Source: Luteimonas mephitis DSM 12574
GTDB lineage: Bacteria; Pseudomonadota; Gammaproteobacteria; Xanthomonadales; Xanthomonadaceae
Length of the DNA stretch: 64,000 nt
NCBI RefSeq assembly: GCF_000422305.1
Contig: NZ_AULN01000014.1
Coordinates: 1-64,000 of the forward strand
Direction: 5' to 3'
The notes below the pieces were generated by a model that worked only from the letters and a program-made list of their open reading frames with translations, did not search any database and had not been told where the DNA came from. The position numbers were made by a program, and so were the translations under genes. Shown here piece by piece: positions 28,384 to 37,387 of the stretch. Position 1 is the stretch's first letter; each line of letters opens with the position of its first letter.

Positions 28384-28387
28384 TGCC

Positions 28388-30214
<1,827 letters not shown>

Positions 30215-30216
30215 CG

Positions 30217-31158
30217 ATGCGCAAGCAATTGACCCTGGGGCTGGCGCTCGCCGGCTGCGTACTGACCTTTGCCGGCTGCAGCGATTCGCCGCAGGCGCCT
30301 GCCGGAGACACGATGATGCAACCCGATGCAAGTTTCATGGCCGAAGAGAATGCCTGGCGCGCAAAACGCGACGAAAGCCTGCGCAAGCCCGATGGCTGGA
30401 CAAGCCTGATCGGCCTGCACTGGATCGAACTCAAGGCGCATTTCGTCGGCAGCGATGCGACCAGCGGCATCCGGCTGGCCAAGGGTCCGCCGAAACTGGG
30501 CCTGCTGCAGCAGGAAGGAGAGCGGATCTTCTTCACCCCCGAGAAGGGCGTGGCGATGACGCTCGACGGGCAGCCGCTGACCAGGCGCGTGGAGTTGCAC
30601 GACGACATGTCCGAAGCGCCCAGCGTCATCGGCTTCGATGAGGGCAAGGGCCTGGTTACCCTGATCAAGCGCGACGGACGCCATGCGCTGAGGGTCAAGC
30701 ACGCGGATGCGGAAACCCGCACGCAGTTCGCCGGCCTCGACTACTGGCCGGCCGATCCGTCGTGGAAGATCACCGGCAAGTTCGTCCCCAATCCCCCGGG
30801 CAAGACGATCGCGGTGGCCGACATCATCGGTTCGATCAACGAGGAGCCGAGCCCCGGCGCGGTGGAGTTCCAGCGCGACGGCAAGACCTGGCGCATCGAC
30901 GCGCTCGACGAAGGCGACGGCCGCCTGTTCCTGGTGTTTGCCGACCGCACCAACGGCCACGGCAGCTACGGTGCCGGCCGCTTCGTGTACGCCGACAAGC
31001 CCGATGCCGCCGGCAACGTCGTGGTCGACTTCAACCAGGCCTACAACCCGCCATGCGCATTCACCGCGTTCGCGACGTGCCCGCTGCCGCCGCCGGAGAA
31101 TCGCCTCGACCTGGCGGTCATGGCGGGCGAGAAGAAATACGTCGGAGCGGCGCATTGA
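30217..31158 (+). CDS. DUF1684-family lipoprotein
   Basis: The ATG at 30217 follows GCGAGGACG and lies two bases after the mutL stop. The 313-residue product has a lipobox LTFAGC. The family signatures are DGWTSLIGLHWIEL near 70-83 and a C-terminal run with RTNGHGSYGAGRF, VVDFNQAYNPPCAF and CPLPPPENRLDL. The biochemical function of DUF1684 is not known to me. It is probably anchored in the inner or outer membrane facing the periplasm. Confidence 0.88.
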   Translation: MRKQLTLGLALAGCVLTFAGCSDSPQAPAGDTMMQPDASFMAEENAWRAKRDESLRKPDGWTSLIGLHWIELKAHFVGSDATSGIRLAKGPPKLGLLQQEGERIFFTPEKGVAMTLDGQPLTRRVELHDDMSEAPSVIGFDEGKGLVTLIKRDGRHALRVKHADAETRTQFAGLDYWPADPSWKITGKFVPNPPGKTIAVADIIGSINEEPSPGAVEFQRDGKTWRIDALDEGDGRLFLVFADRTNGHGSYGAGRFVYADKPDAAGNVVVDFNQAYNPPCAFTAFATCPLPPPENRLDLAVMAGEKKYVGAAH

Positions 31159-31160
31159 AC

Positions 31161-32210
31161 ATGTTCGATGGCCGCAAGGCATCGGGGATACGGCCATCGC
31201 AGCCGATGCTCCGCAAGTCCTGGATCACTGCCGTCATCGCCATCGCCTCCGGCCTGGCCTGCGCGCAGGTGCCGTTGGCCGAGGCGCCCGCGCCCGTTGC
31301 CGAGCCGGAGATCGTGTTCGTGCCGCCCGGGGATTCGCCGCTGCCGCTGCTGTGGCAGGTGTCGGACGCCGACAACACGGTCTACCTGCTGGGTTCCTTC
31401 CACCTGCTCAAGCCGGACGACTACCCGCTGTCGGGCGACGTCAACGACGCGTTCGCCGATGCCGAGGCGGTGTTCTTCGAGCTGCCGCCGGAAGAAATGA
31501 ACTCGCCGCAGCTTCCGGTGCAGATGATGCAGGCCGCGGTGCGCACCGATGGCACCACGCTCGACAGCCAGCTGCCGCCGGAGACCGCCGCGCGCCTGCG
31601 CGACTGGCAGGCTGCCAATGCCGTTGCACTCCAGGCATCCGGGCTGACCCCCCAGCGGATGCAGATGTTCGAGCCGTGGTTCGTCGGCCTGATGATCAGC
31701 ATGACCGAGATGGGCAAGCAGGGCCTGGACCCGAAGCTGGGCCTGGACCAGCACTTCATCGCCGCCGCCGGCTTCGCCGGCAAGCGCACCGGCGGCTTCG
31801 AGACCGCCGCGCAGCAGATCGCACTGCTCGACGGCATGGACAGGGACGAGCAGTTGCAGTTCGTCGACGAGGCCTTGTCGCAGGCCGCCAACGACGACCT
31901 GCAGGTGCTGCACGCTTACTGGCGCGCCGGCGACGCCGACGCGATCTGGAACGAGATGGGCGTCGACATGCGCGACCGGTTCCCGAAGCTGTACCGGCAC
32001 ATCAACGTCGAGCGCAACGACGCCTGGCTGCCGAAGATCGAGCAGTTGCTGGCAGCGCCGGGGACCGACGACACACTGGTGGTGGTCGGCGCCCTGCACC
32101 TGCTCGGCGAGGATGGCGTGGTGGAGAAGCTGCGCGCGAAGGGTTACCAGGTCGAGCGCATCTGTTCGATGTGCAAGCCGGTGGCGAACGCGGGCGGCTC
32201 CGCGAAATGA
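31161..32210 (+). CDS. TraB/GumN-family protein
   Basis: The family signatures are VYLLGSFHLLKPDDYPL near the N-terminus and VVGALHLLGEDGVVEKLRAKGY near the C-terminus, with conserved GSxH and GxxH histidines. It starts at ATG 31161, two bases after the DUF1684 stop. A second ATG at 31206 (MLRKSWITAVIAIASGLACAQ) would begin directly with a signal peptide and may be the true start. GumN belongs to this family in Xanthomonas, and eukaryotic Tiki proteins are related metalloproteases. Activity of bacterial members is unproven. It is probably periplasmic. Confidence 0.85.
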   Translation: MFDGRKASGIRPSQPMLRKSWITAVIAIASGLACAQVPLAEAPAPVAEPEIVFVPPGDSPLPLLWQVSDADNTVYLLGSFHLLKPDDYPLSGDVNDAFADAEAVFFELPPEEMNSPQLPVQMMQAAVRTDGTTLDSQLPPETAARLRDWQAANAVALQASGLTPQRMQMFEPWFVGLMISMTEMGKQGLDPKLGLDQHFIAAAGFAGKRTGGFETAAQQIALLDGMDRDEQLQFVDEALSQAANDDLQVLHAYWRAGDADAIWNEMGVDMRDRFPKLYRHINVERNDAWLPKIEQLLAAPGTDDTLVVVGALHLLGEDGVVEKLRAKGYQVERICSMCKPVANAGGSAK

Positions 32211-32289
32211 GGCCGGGCGACTGGCGTCGATTGGCCCGGCAGGGCGGATCGGGCGTGATCCTGCGGCATCCGATGTGCTGGTGGTGGCC

Positions 32290-33861
32290 GTGAGTGAACC
32301 GGCCCAGGTCTACGCGCGCGCCATCGAAGCGTTGAACCGCGGGCAGTGGCAGGAGGCCAGAAGCCTCGGCTCGCAGTTGCTCCAGCAAGCCCCGGACCAT
32401 GCCGGCGTCCACTTTGTCGCGGGCGTCGCGGCCCTGCAGCTGCAGCAGTTGCGCGATGCGATCACGTTTCTCAGGCGGGCGACGATCCTCAATCCACGGC
32501 GTGCGGATTACTTCGCCCAGCTGGCGCGGGCGTTCGCCACGGCCCGCCTGCTCAACGAGGCATGCCAGGCGGCGGATGCGGCGTTCCTGCTGTCCCCGGA
32601 AGATCCGCTGACCCTCGATACGCTGGGTGTCATCTTCAGCCAGGCCCATGCCCATGCCAAGGCCGCGCAGGTGTTCCGCAAGGCCGCCAGCCTGATGCCG
32701 GCGCAGGCGGGGTACCGCTTCAATCTGGCGACTTCGTTGATGTACTCGGGAGATATCGAAGCCGCCGAGCGCGAATACGAAGCCTGTATCTCCCTCGACC
32801 CGACTTGCTGGAAGGCGCACCTCGCGCTGTCACAGCAGCGCCGGCAGTCGCCGGGTTCGAACCATGTCGATGCGCTTGAGACGCTGTTGGCTGAACACGA
32901 TGCAGTGCCGGAAGCCCGTCTTTACCTGAATCTGGCGCTGGCCAAGGAACGCGAGGACCTGGGCCAGTACGCGAAGGCGTTCGGGCACTACGTGCAGGGG
33001 AAAGGTTCGCAGCGATCGCAACGCGCCCGTTCGGTGGAGCGCGACCGGGAGATGTTCAAGGCTTTGATGTCGGTTCCCGGGCCGCGGCCGGGTGAGCGGG
33101 GCAGTAAAAGCGCGGAGCCGATCTTCATCTTCGGCATGCCGCGCTCTGGAACCACGCTGGTCGACCGGATCCTGTCGAGCCATTCGCAGGTTCGTTCCGC
33201 CGGAGAGCTGCAGGAATTCGGGCTGGTGCTGAAGCGCATGTCCGGAAGCCGCACCAACCATCTGCTGGACGCCGACACGATCACGCGTGCGGCGAACGTC
33301 GACATGGAACTGCTGGGCGACCGGTATGTCGAGAGTACGCGGCCGGCCGGAACCGGCGTGGCGCCGCGCTTCATCGACAAACTCCCGCACAATTTCCTCT
33401 ATGCGGGATTCATTGCCAGGGCCTTGCCGAATGCGAGGATGATCTGCCTGCGCCGCGATCCGATGGATACGTGCCTGAGCAACTTCCGGCAGCTGTTTGC
33501 GCTCAAGTCCCCTTACTACGACTACTCGTTCGACCTGATGGATACCGGGCGGTACTACATCCTGTATCGCGAGCTGATCGCCCACTGGCACCGTGCCATG
33601 CCGGGCAGGATCCTTGAAATCAGCTACGAGGCGATCGTCGACGATCTGGAAGCCAGTGCCAGGGAGTTGCTGGGATTCTGCGGGCTCCCCTGGGAAGATG
33701 CCTGCCTGGCGTTCGAAGAGAACCAGGCGCCGGTCGCCACGGCCAGCGCGGTGCAGGTGCGCGAGCCCATCAACCGGAAGTCCGTCGGGCGCTGGCGTCG
33801 CTACGAGAACGAGCTTGCGGAGCTGCGCGAGCTGCTTCGCGGTGCAGGCATCGAAGATTGA
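32290..33861 (+). CDS. TPR-repeat sulfotransferase
   Basis: I chose the GTG at 32290 (VSEPAQVYARAIEALNRGQW) because relatives begin this way and the frame upstream is compositionally odd. The 523-residue product has about six TPR-like helical pairs (about 1-200). A sulfotransferase domain follows, with the 5'-phosphosulfate loop FGMPRSGTTLVDRIL and the 3'-phosphate-binding LRRDPMDTCLS. The acceptor is unknown; bacterial homologues of this layout are common in Xanthomonadales. It ends immediately before rnfB, convergent with zero bases between (TGATCA). Confidence 0.85.
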   Translation: MSEPAQVYARAIEALNRGQWQEARSLGSQLLQQAPDHAGVHFVAGVAALQLQQLRDAITFLRRATILNPRRADYFAQLARAFATARLLNEACQAADAAFLLSPEDPLTLDTLGVIFSQAHAHAKAAQVFRKAASLMPAQAGYRFNLATSLMYSGDIEAAEREYEACISLDPTCWKAHLALSQQRRQSPGSNHVDALETLLAEHDAVPEARLYLNLALAKEREDLGQYAKAFGHYVQGKGSQRSQRARSVERDREMFKALMSVPGPRPGERGSKSAEPIFIFGMPRSGTTLVDRILSSHSQVRSAGELQEFGLVLKRMSGSRTNHLLDADTITRAANVDMELLGDRYVESTRPAGTGVAPRFIDKLPHNFLYAGFIARALPNARMICLRRDPMDTCLSNFRQLFALKSPYYDYSFDLMDTGRYYILYRELIAHWHRAMPGRILEISYEAIVDDLEASARELLGFCGLPWEDACLAFEENQAPVATASAVQVREPINRKSVGRWRRYENELAELRELLRGAGIED

Positions 33862-34281
33862 TCAGGCATCGCCCGCGGCGGACAGCATCACGATGCAGTC
33901 GACCGGGCACGCCGGCACGCACAGTTCGCAGCCGGTGCACAGGTCTTCGATGACCACGTGCATCTGTTTCGAGCCGCCGATGATGGCGTCGACCGGGCAG
34001 GCCTGGATGCACTTGGTGCAGCCGATGCAGTCGGCTTCCACGACCAGCGCAACCATCGCCGGCTTGTGCTCGCCGCGACTGCGGTCATGGGGTTTTGCCG
34101 GCACGCCGAGCACGCGTGACAACGCCAGTGCGCCGGCGTCGCCGCCCGGCGGACAGCGATCGATGTCCGCCTGTCCCGCCGCCATCGCCTCGGCGTACGG
34201 CCGGCAGCCGGCGTAACCGCATTGGCCGCATTGGGTTTGCGGCAGCAGGCGGTCGAGTCGTTCGGTCAGGGAACTGGACAT
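33862..34281 (-). CDS. rnfB: RnfB-like ferredoxin-type protein, orphan
   Basis: This 139-residue protein has the Fe-S domain [20 protein letters not shown] followed by two CxxCxxCxxxCP motifs ([24 protein letters not shown]). Full RnfB begins with a transmembrane helix; here the protein starts directly with [20 protein letters not shown], so it is soluble. No other rnf gene is in the window. Xanthomonads keep such a lone RnfB. It probably acts as an electron donor or Fe-S carrier; the partner is unknown. It lies downstream of metG on the same strand with a 154-base gap that holds nothing else visible. Confidence 0.88.
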   Translation of the reverse strand: MSSSLTERLDRLLPQTQCGQCGYAGCRPYAEAMAAGQADIDRCPPGGDAGALALSRVLGVPAKPHDRSRGEHKPAMVALVVEADCIGCTKCIQACPVDAIIGGSKQMHVVIEDLCTGCELCVPACPVDCIVMLSAAGDA

Positions 34282-34435
34282 GCAGATCGGATGGCGACTT
34301 GCCCCAAGTGTCTTGTTCTCTTCGAGGCGTCAACTTGCTTCATTGCTTGCAGGCGCGAATGGGGCAGCCGGCCTTCATGCGCGGGCGGCTTCGCGCAAGG
34401 CCGTCGCGACCCCGTTGGTGGAATCGCGCAGGCGC

Positions 34436-36541
34436 CTACCGGACCGGCATGCCGGGCTGTGCGCCCTCATCGACTGCCAGCAGCGCCAATTGCCCGGCGT
34501 CGAACCCGGCCGACAGGATCATGCCTTCGCTGACGCCGAAGCGCATCTTGCGTGGCGCGAGGTTGGCGATGAACACCACGTTGCGGCCCACCAGCGCCTC
34601 CGGTTCGCCGTAGCTGGCGCGGATGCCGGAGAAGATCTGGCGCTTGCCCAGTTCGCCGGCGTCGAGTTCGAAGCGCAGCAGCTTGTCGGAACCGTCGACC
34701 AGTTCGCAGGCCAGCACCTTGCCGACGCGCAGGTCGAGCTTGGCGAAGTCGTCGATGCCGATGATGGCAGGCATCGACCCGGCTTCCGCATGAGCGGCGG
34801 GGGCTGCGACAGGCGTTTTCGCTGCAACCGCAGTCGCGGCTCCCGCCGCTCCCGCGACAGCTTCCGGCTTCCCGGCGGGCTTCAGGTCTTCCTTGCTGGC
34901 TTCGGTCATGGCGGCAATCTGCTTCGGGTCGATGCGGGTAAACAACGGTGAGTACGCGCGGATGGCGTGGTCGAGCAGCGGTGCATCGAGGTCGCTCCAC
35001 GTCGCCAGTGGTGCATCGAGGAACTCCTCGATGTCGCGCGCCATGGCCGGCAACACCGGCCGCAGCGCGCCGGCCAGCACGCGGAACAGGTTCAGCCCCT
35101 GCGTGCACACCGCATGCAGGTCGGCGTCGGCGCCTTCCTGCTTGGCCAGCACCCACGGCTTGCGCTCGTCGATGTAGCGGTTGGCTTCGTCGGCCAGCGC
35201 CATCGCCAGGCGCAGCACGGTTGCCGGTTCGTTGCGCTCGTAGGCGTCGCGGATCGACGCGAGCGCGGCAATGAAGCGTGCATACATGTCCGGTTCGGGC
35301 AGCGCGGAAGCGAGGCGACCGCCGAAACGCTTGTCGATGAAGCCGGCGCAGCGGCTGGCGAGGTTGACGAACTTGCCGACCACGTCCGAGTTCACCCGCG
35401 CGACGAAATCCGACAGGTTGAGGTCGAGGTCGTCGACCCCGCCCGAGGACTTGGCCGCGTAGTAGTAGCGCAGCGCTTCGGCCGGCAGGCCGCTGTCGAG
35501 CCAGGTACGCGCCATCACGAAGGTGCCGCGCGACTTCGACATCTTGGCGCCGTCGACGGTCAGGTAGCCGTTGACGTGCAGGCGCGTGGGCACGCGCATG
35601 CCTGCGCCACGCAGCACCGCGGGCCAGAACAGGCCGTGGAAATTGACGATGTCCTTGCCGATGAAATGGTGCAGTTCGGCTTCGCTGCCGGGCGCCATGA
35701 ACTCGAAGAAATCCGCGCCATTGCGTTCGCACAGCGCCTGGAAGCTGCTGAGGTAGCCGATCGGCGCGTCCAGCCAGACGTACAGGAACTTGCCCGGGTG
35801 GCCGGGGATCTCGAAACCGAAGTAGGGCGCGTCGCGCGAGATGTCCCAGGCGCGCAGGCCGCCTTCGCCGTCCAGCCATTCCTGCAGCTTGGCCTTGACG
35901 CCCGGCACGGCCACGTCGCCCGCGAGCCACTCGCGCAGGAACGCTTCGAACTGGCCGACTTCGAAGAAGAAGTGCTCGGACTCGCGCAGTTCCGGTGTCG
36001 CACCGCTGACGACGGAGTAGGGCGACTTGAGTTCGGTCGGCGAATAGGTCGCGCCGCAATGCTCGCAGTTGTCGCCGTACTGGTCCGGCGTGCCGCAGTT
36101 GGGGCAGATGCCCTTGACGTAGCGATCGGGCAGGAACATGCCGCGCACCGGATCGTAGAGCTGCGCGACCGAGCGCCGCGAGATGTGGCCGTTGTTGTCG
36201 AGCTTGCCGTAGATCGCCTCGGTCAGCGCGCGGTTGCCGGCCGAATGGGTGGAGTCGTAGTGGTCGAAGGCGACGCCGAACGCGGCGAAATCGCGCTCGT
36301 GCCCGGCCTGGATGGCGGCGATGAACCGCTCCGGCGTGGTGCCGGCCTTCTCCGCGGCGAGCATGATCGGCGTGCCGTGGGTGTCGTCGGCGCAGACGAA
36401 ATGCGCGGTTCCGCCGGCCATTCGCCGCGCGCGCACCCAGATGTCCGCCTGGATGTAGCCCACCAGGTGGCCCAGGTGCAGCGGGCCGTTGGCGTAGGGC
36501 AGGGCGCTGGTGACAAGGGCGTTGCGGGGCATGGTGGTCAT
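34436..36541 (-). CDS. metG: Methionyl-tRNA synthetase
   Basis: The enzyme has about 700 residues with the HIGH-like YANGPLHLGHLVGYIQAD, a zinc knuckle (CPNCGTPDQYGDNCEHC), WLDAPIGYL, the KMSKS loop DGAKMSKSRGT and an anticodon-binding domain. After an Ala-rich linker (about 560-600) comes a C-terminal tRNA-binding (EMAP-like) domain beginning IDDFAKLDLRVGKV. The start is ATG 36541 or 36532 (MTTMPRNALVT). It charges tRNA-Met. Upstream lie a GTAG repeat pair and the DUF2147 gene; downstream is rnfB. Confidence 0.95.
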   Translation of the reverse strand: MTTMPRNALVTSALPYANGPLHLGHLVGYIQADIWVRARRMAGGTAHFVCADDTHGTPIMLAAEKAGTTPERFIAAIQAGHERDFAAFGVAFDHYDSTHSAGNRALTEAIYGKLDNNGHISRRSVAQLYDPVRGMFLPDRYVKGICPNCGTPDQYGDNCEHCGATYSPTELKSPYSVVSGATPELRESEHFFFEVGQFEAFLREWLAGDVAVPGVKAKLQEWLDGEGGLRAWDISRDAPYFGFEIPGHPGKFLYVWLDAPIGYLSSFQALCERNGADFFEFMAPGSEAELHHFIGKDIVNFHGLFWPAVLRGAGMRVPTRLHVNGYLTVDGAKMSKSRGTFVMARTWLDSGLPAEALRYYYAAKSSGGVDDLDLNLSDFVARVNSDVVGKFVNLASRCAGFIDKRFGGRLASALPEPDMYARFIAALASIRDAYERNEPATVLRLAMALADEANRYIDERKPWVLAKQEGADADLHAVCTQGLNLFRVLAGALRPVLPAMARDIEEFLDAPLATWSDLDAPLLDHAIRAYSPLFTRIDPKQIAAMTEASKEDLKPAGKPEAVAGAAGAATAVAAKTPVAAPAAHAEAGSMPAIIGIDDFAKLDLRVGKVLACELVDGSDKLLRFELDAGELGKRQIFSGIRASYGEPEALVGRNVVFIANLAPRKMRFGVSEGMILSAGFDAGQLALLAVDEGAQPGMPVR

Positions 36542-36599
36542 GGTGGCAGGCGACCGGTGATTATCGCATGGCGGGCCGGGGCGGCACCCCGGTGCCCTC

Positions 36600-36681
36600 G
36601 TAGGAGCGGCCCATGGCCGCGAGCTCTTGTTCAATCACCATCATCGTCGACAAAGAGCTCGCGGCCATGGGCCGCTCCTAC
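36600..36681. repeat. GTAG REP pair upstream of metG
   Basis: Arms 36600-36628 and 36653-36681 are perfect over 29 bases (GTAGGAGCGGCCCATGGCCGC core), with a 24-base spacer. They lie between two same-strand genes, 58 bases before the metG start. Confidence 0.9.
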
Positions 36682-36711
36682 AGGGGCTGGAGTTCGCGGG
36701 CGATGACCCTG

Positions 36712-36741
36712 AAACGAAATGACCCGGCCGAAGCCGGGTCA
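36712..36741 (-). terminator. Terminator of the DUF2147 gene, TTCG loop
   Basis: On the minus strand TGACCCGGC-TTCG-GCCGGGTCA is followed by TTTCGTTT. The UUCG tetraloop and stem lie about 30 bases after the stop of the DUF2147 gene. Confidence 0.75.
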
Positions 36742-36770
36742 CGATGTTTCGAGCAGGCGGGAAGACTGCG

Positions 36771-37211
36771 CTACTCGCGCACCCACACCTGCTGCCGGCA
36801 AATGAAGGCGATGCAGCCGGACATGCCGAGCTTCTTGCCGCCTTCGAGCAGCTCCACTTTCGACTTGTAGGTCTTGCCCTTGGCGGGATCGAGCACGGTG
36901 CCGCCGCTCCACTCGTCGCCGTCCTTCTTCAGGCCCCAGAGGATGGTCATGCCCTTCACCGGCTTGTCCTTGTTGGCGCCCTTGCACTTGTCGCAGGTCG
37001 GGTTGGGGCCGCGGTCGGACTGCAGGACCTCGACCACCGTGCCCTGCAGCGTGCCGTTCGCGGCCTGGGTGATCTCGACGATCGACTTCACCTTGCCGGT
37101 TTCGTCATCGATGGTTTTCCAGCGGCCAGTCGGGGAGCTTTGGGCGGAGGCCGCCATGGCCAGCACCAGCAGCGGCAGGGCGACGAGGGTTGCAAACAGT
37201 GACTTGCGCAT
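36771..37211 (-). CDS. DUF2147-family periplasmic protein
   Basis: The ATG at 37211 starts a 146-residue protein with a signal peptide (MRKSLFATLVALPLLVLAMAASAQ in outline). The mature part opens with PTGRWKTIDDETGKVKSIVEI and has CDKCKG and GMTILWGLKKDGDEWSGGTV, which are DUF2147 features. The function is unknown; members look like small beta-barrel proteins with a lipocalin-like sense. It is a single gene with its own UUCG-loop terminator. Confidence 0.85.
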   Translation of the reverse strand: MRKSLFATLVALPLLVLAMAASAQSSPTGRWKTIDDETGKVKSIVEITQAANGTLQGTVVEVLQSDRGPNPTCDKCKGANKDKPVKGMTILWGLKKDGDEWSGGTVLDPAKGKTYKSKVELLEGGKKLGMSGCIAFICRQQVWVRE

Positions 37212-37332
37212 GGATTCGCTCCGGAGTTGAGGGGTGACCCGATCCTGGGTGCTCGCTTCACACCCGCAGCGGGTTTTATACCGCATCGCGCGGCACAGGG
37301 GATGGGCGACGCTCCAGTCCGTTCAGGGCGCG

Positions 37333-37361
37333 AAAAAAAGCCCCGCCAGAGACGGGGCTTT
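37333..37361 (-). terminator. Intrinsic terminator of the TonB receptor gene
   Basis: On the minus strand AAAGCCCCG pairs with CGGGGCTTT around a 7-base loop, and is followed by a run of seven Ts. It begins 27 bases after the receptor stop. Confidence 0.88.
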
Positions 37362-37387
37362 GATTTCAAACCAATGTTCGGGGCCGG

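Noticed and set aside
28124..28387. In-frame extension of mutL upstream through the structured element (and other ORFs of 90-130 codons over both elements)
   Set aside because: The same DNA words are conserved in both orientations and in both loci, the reading frames fall on stem arms, and MutL proteins begin at the MSIxQLPD region. The ORFs are a by-product of GC-rich DNA.
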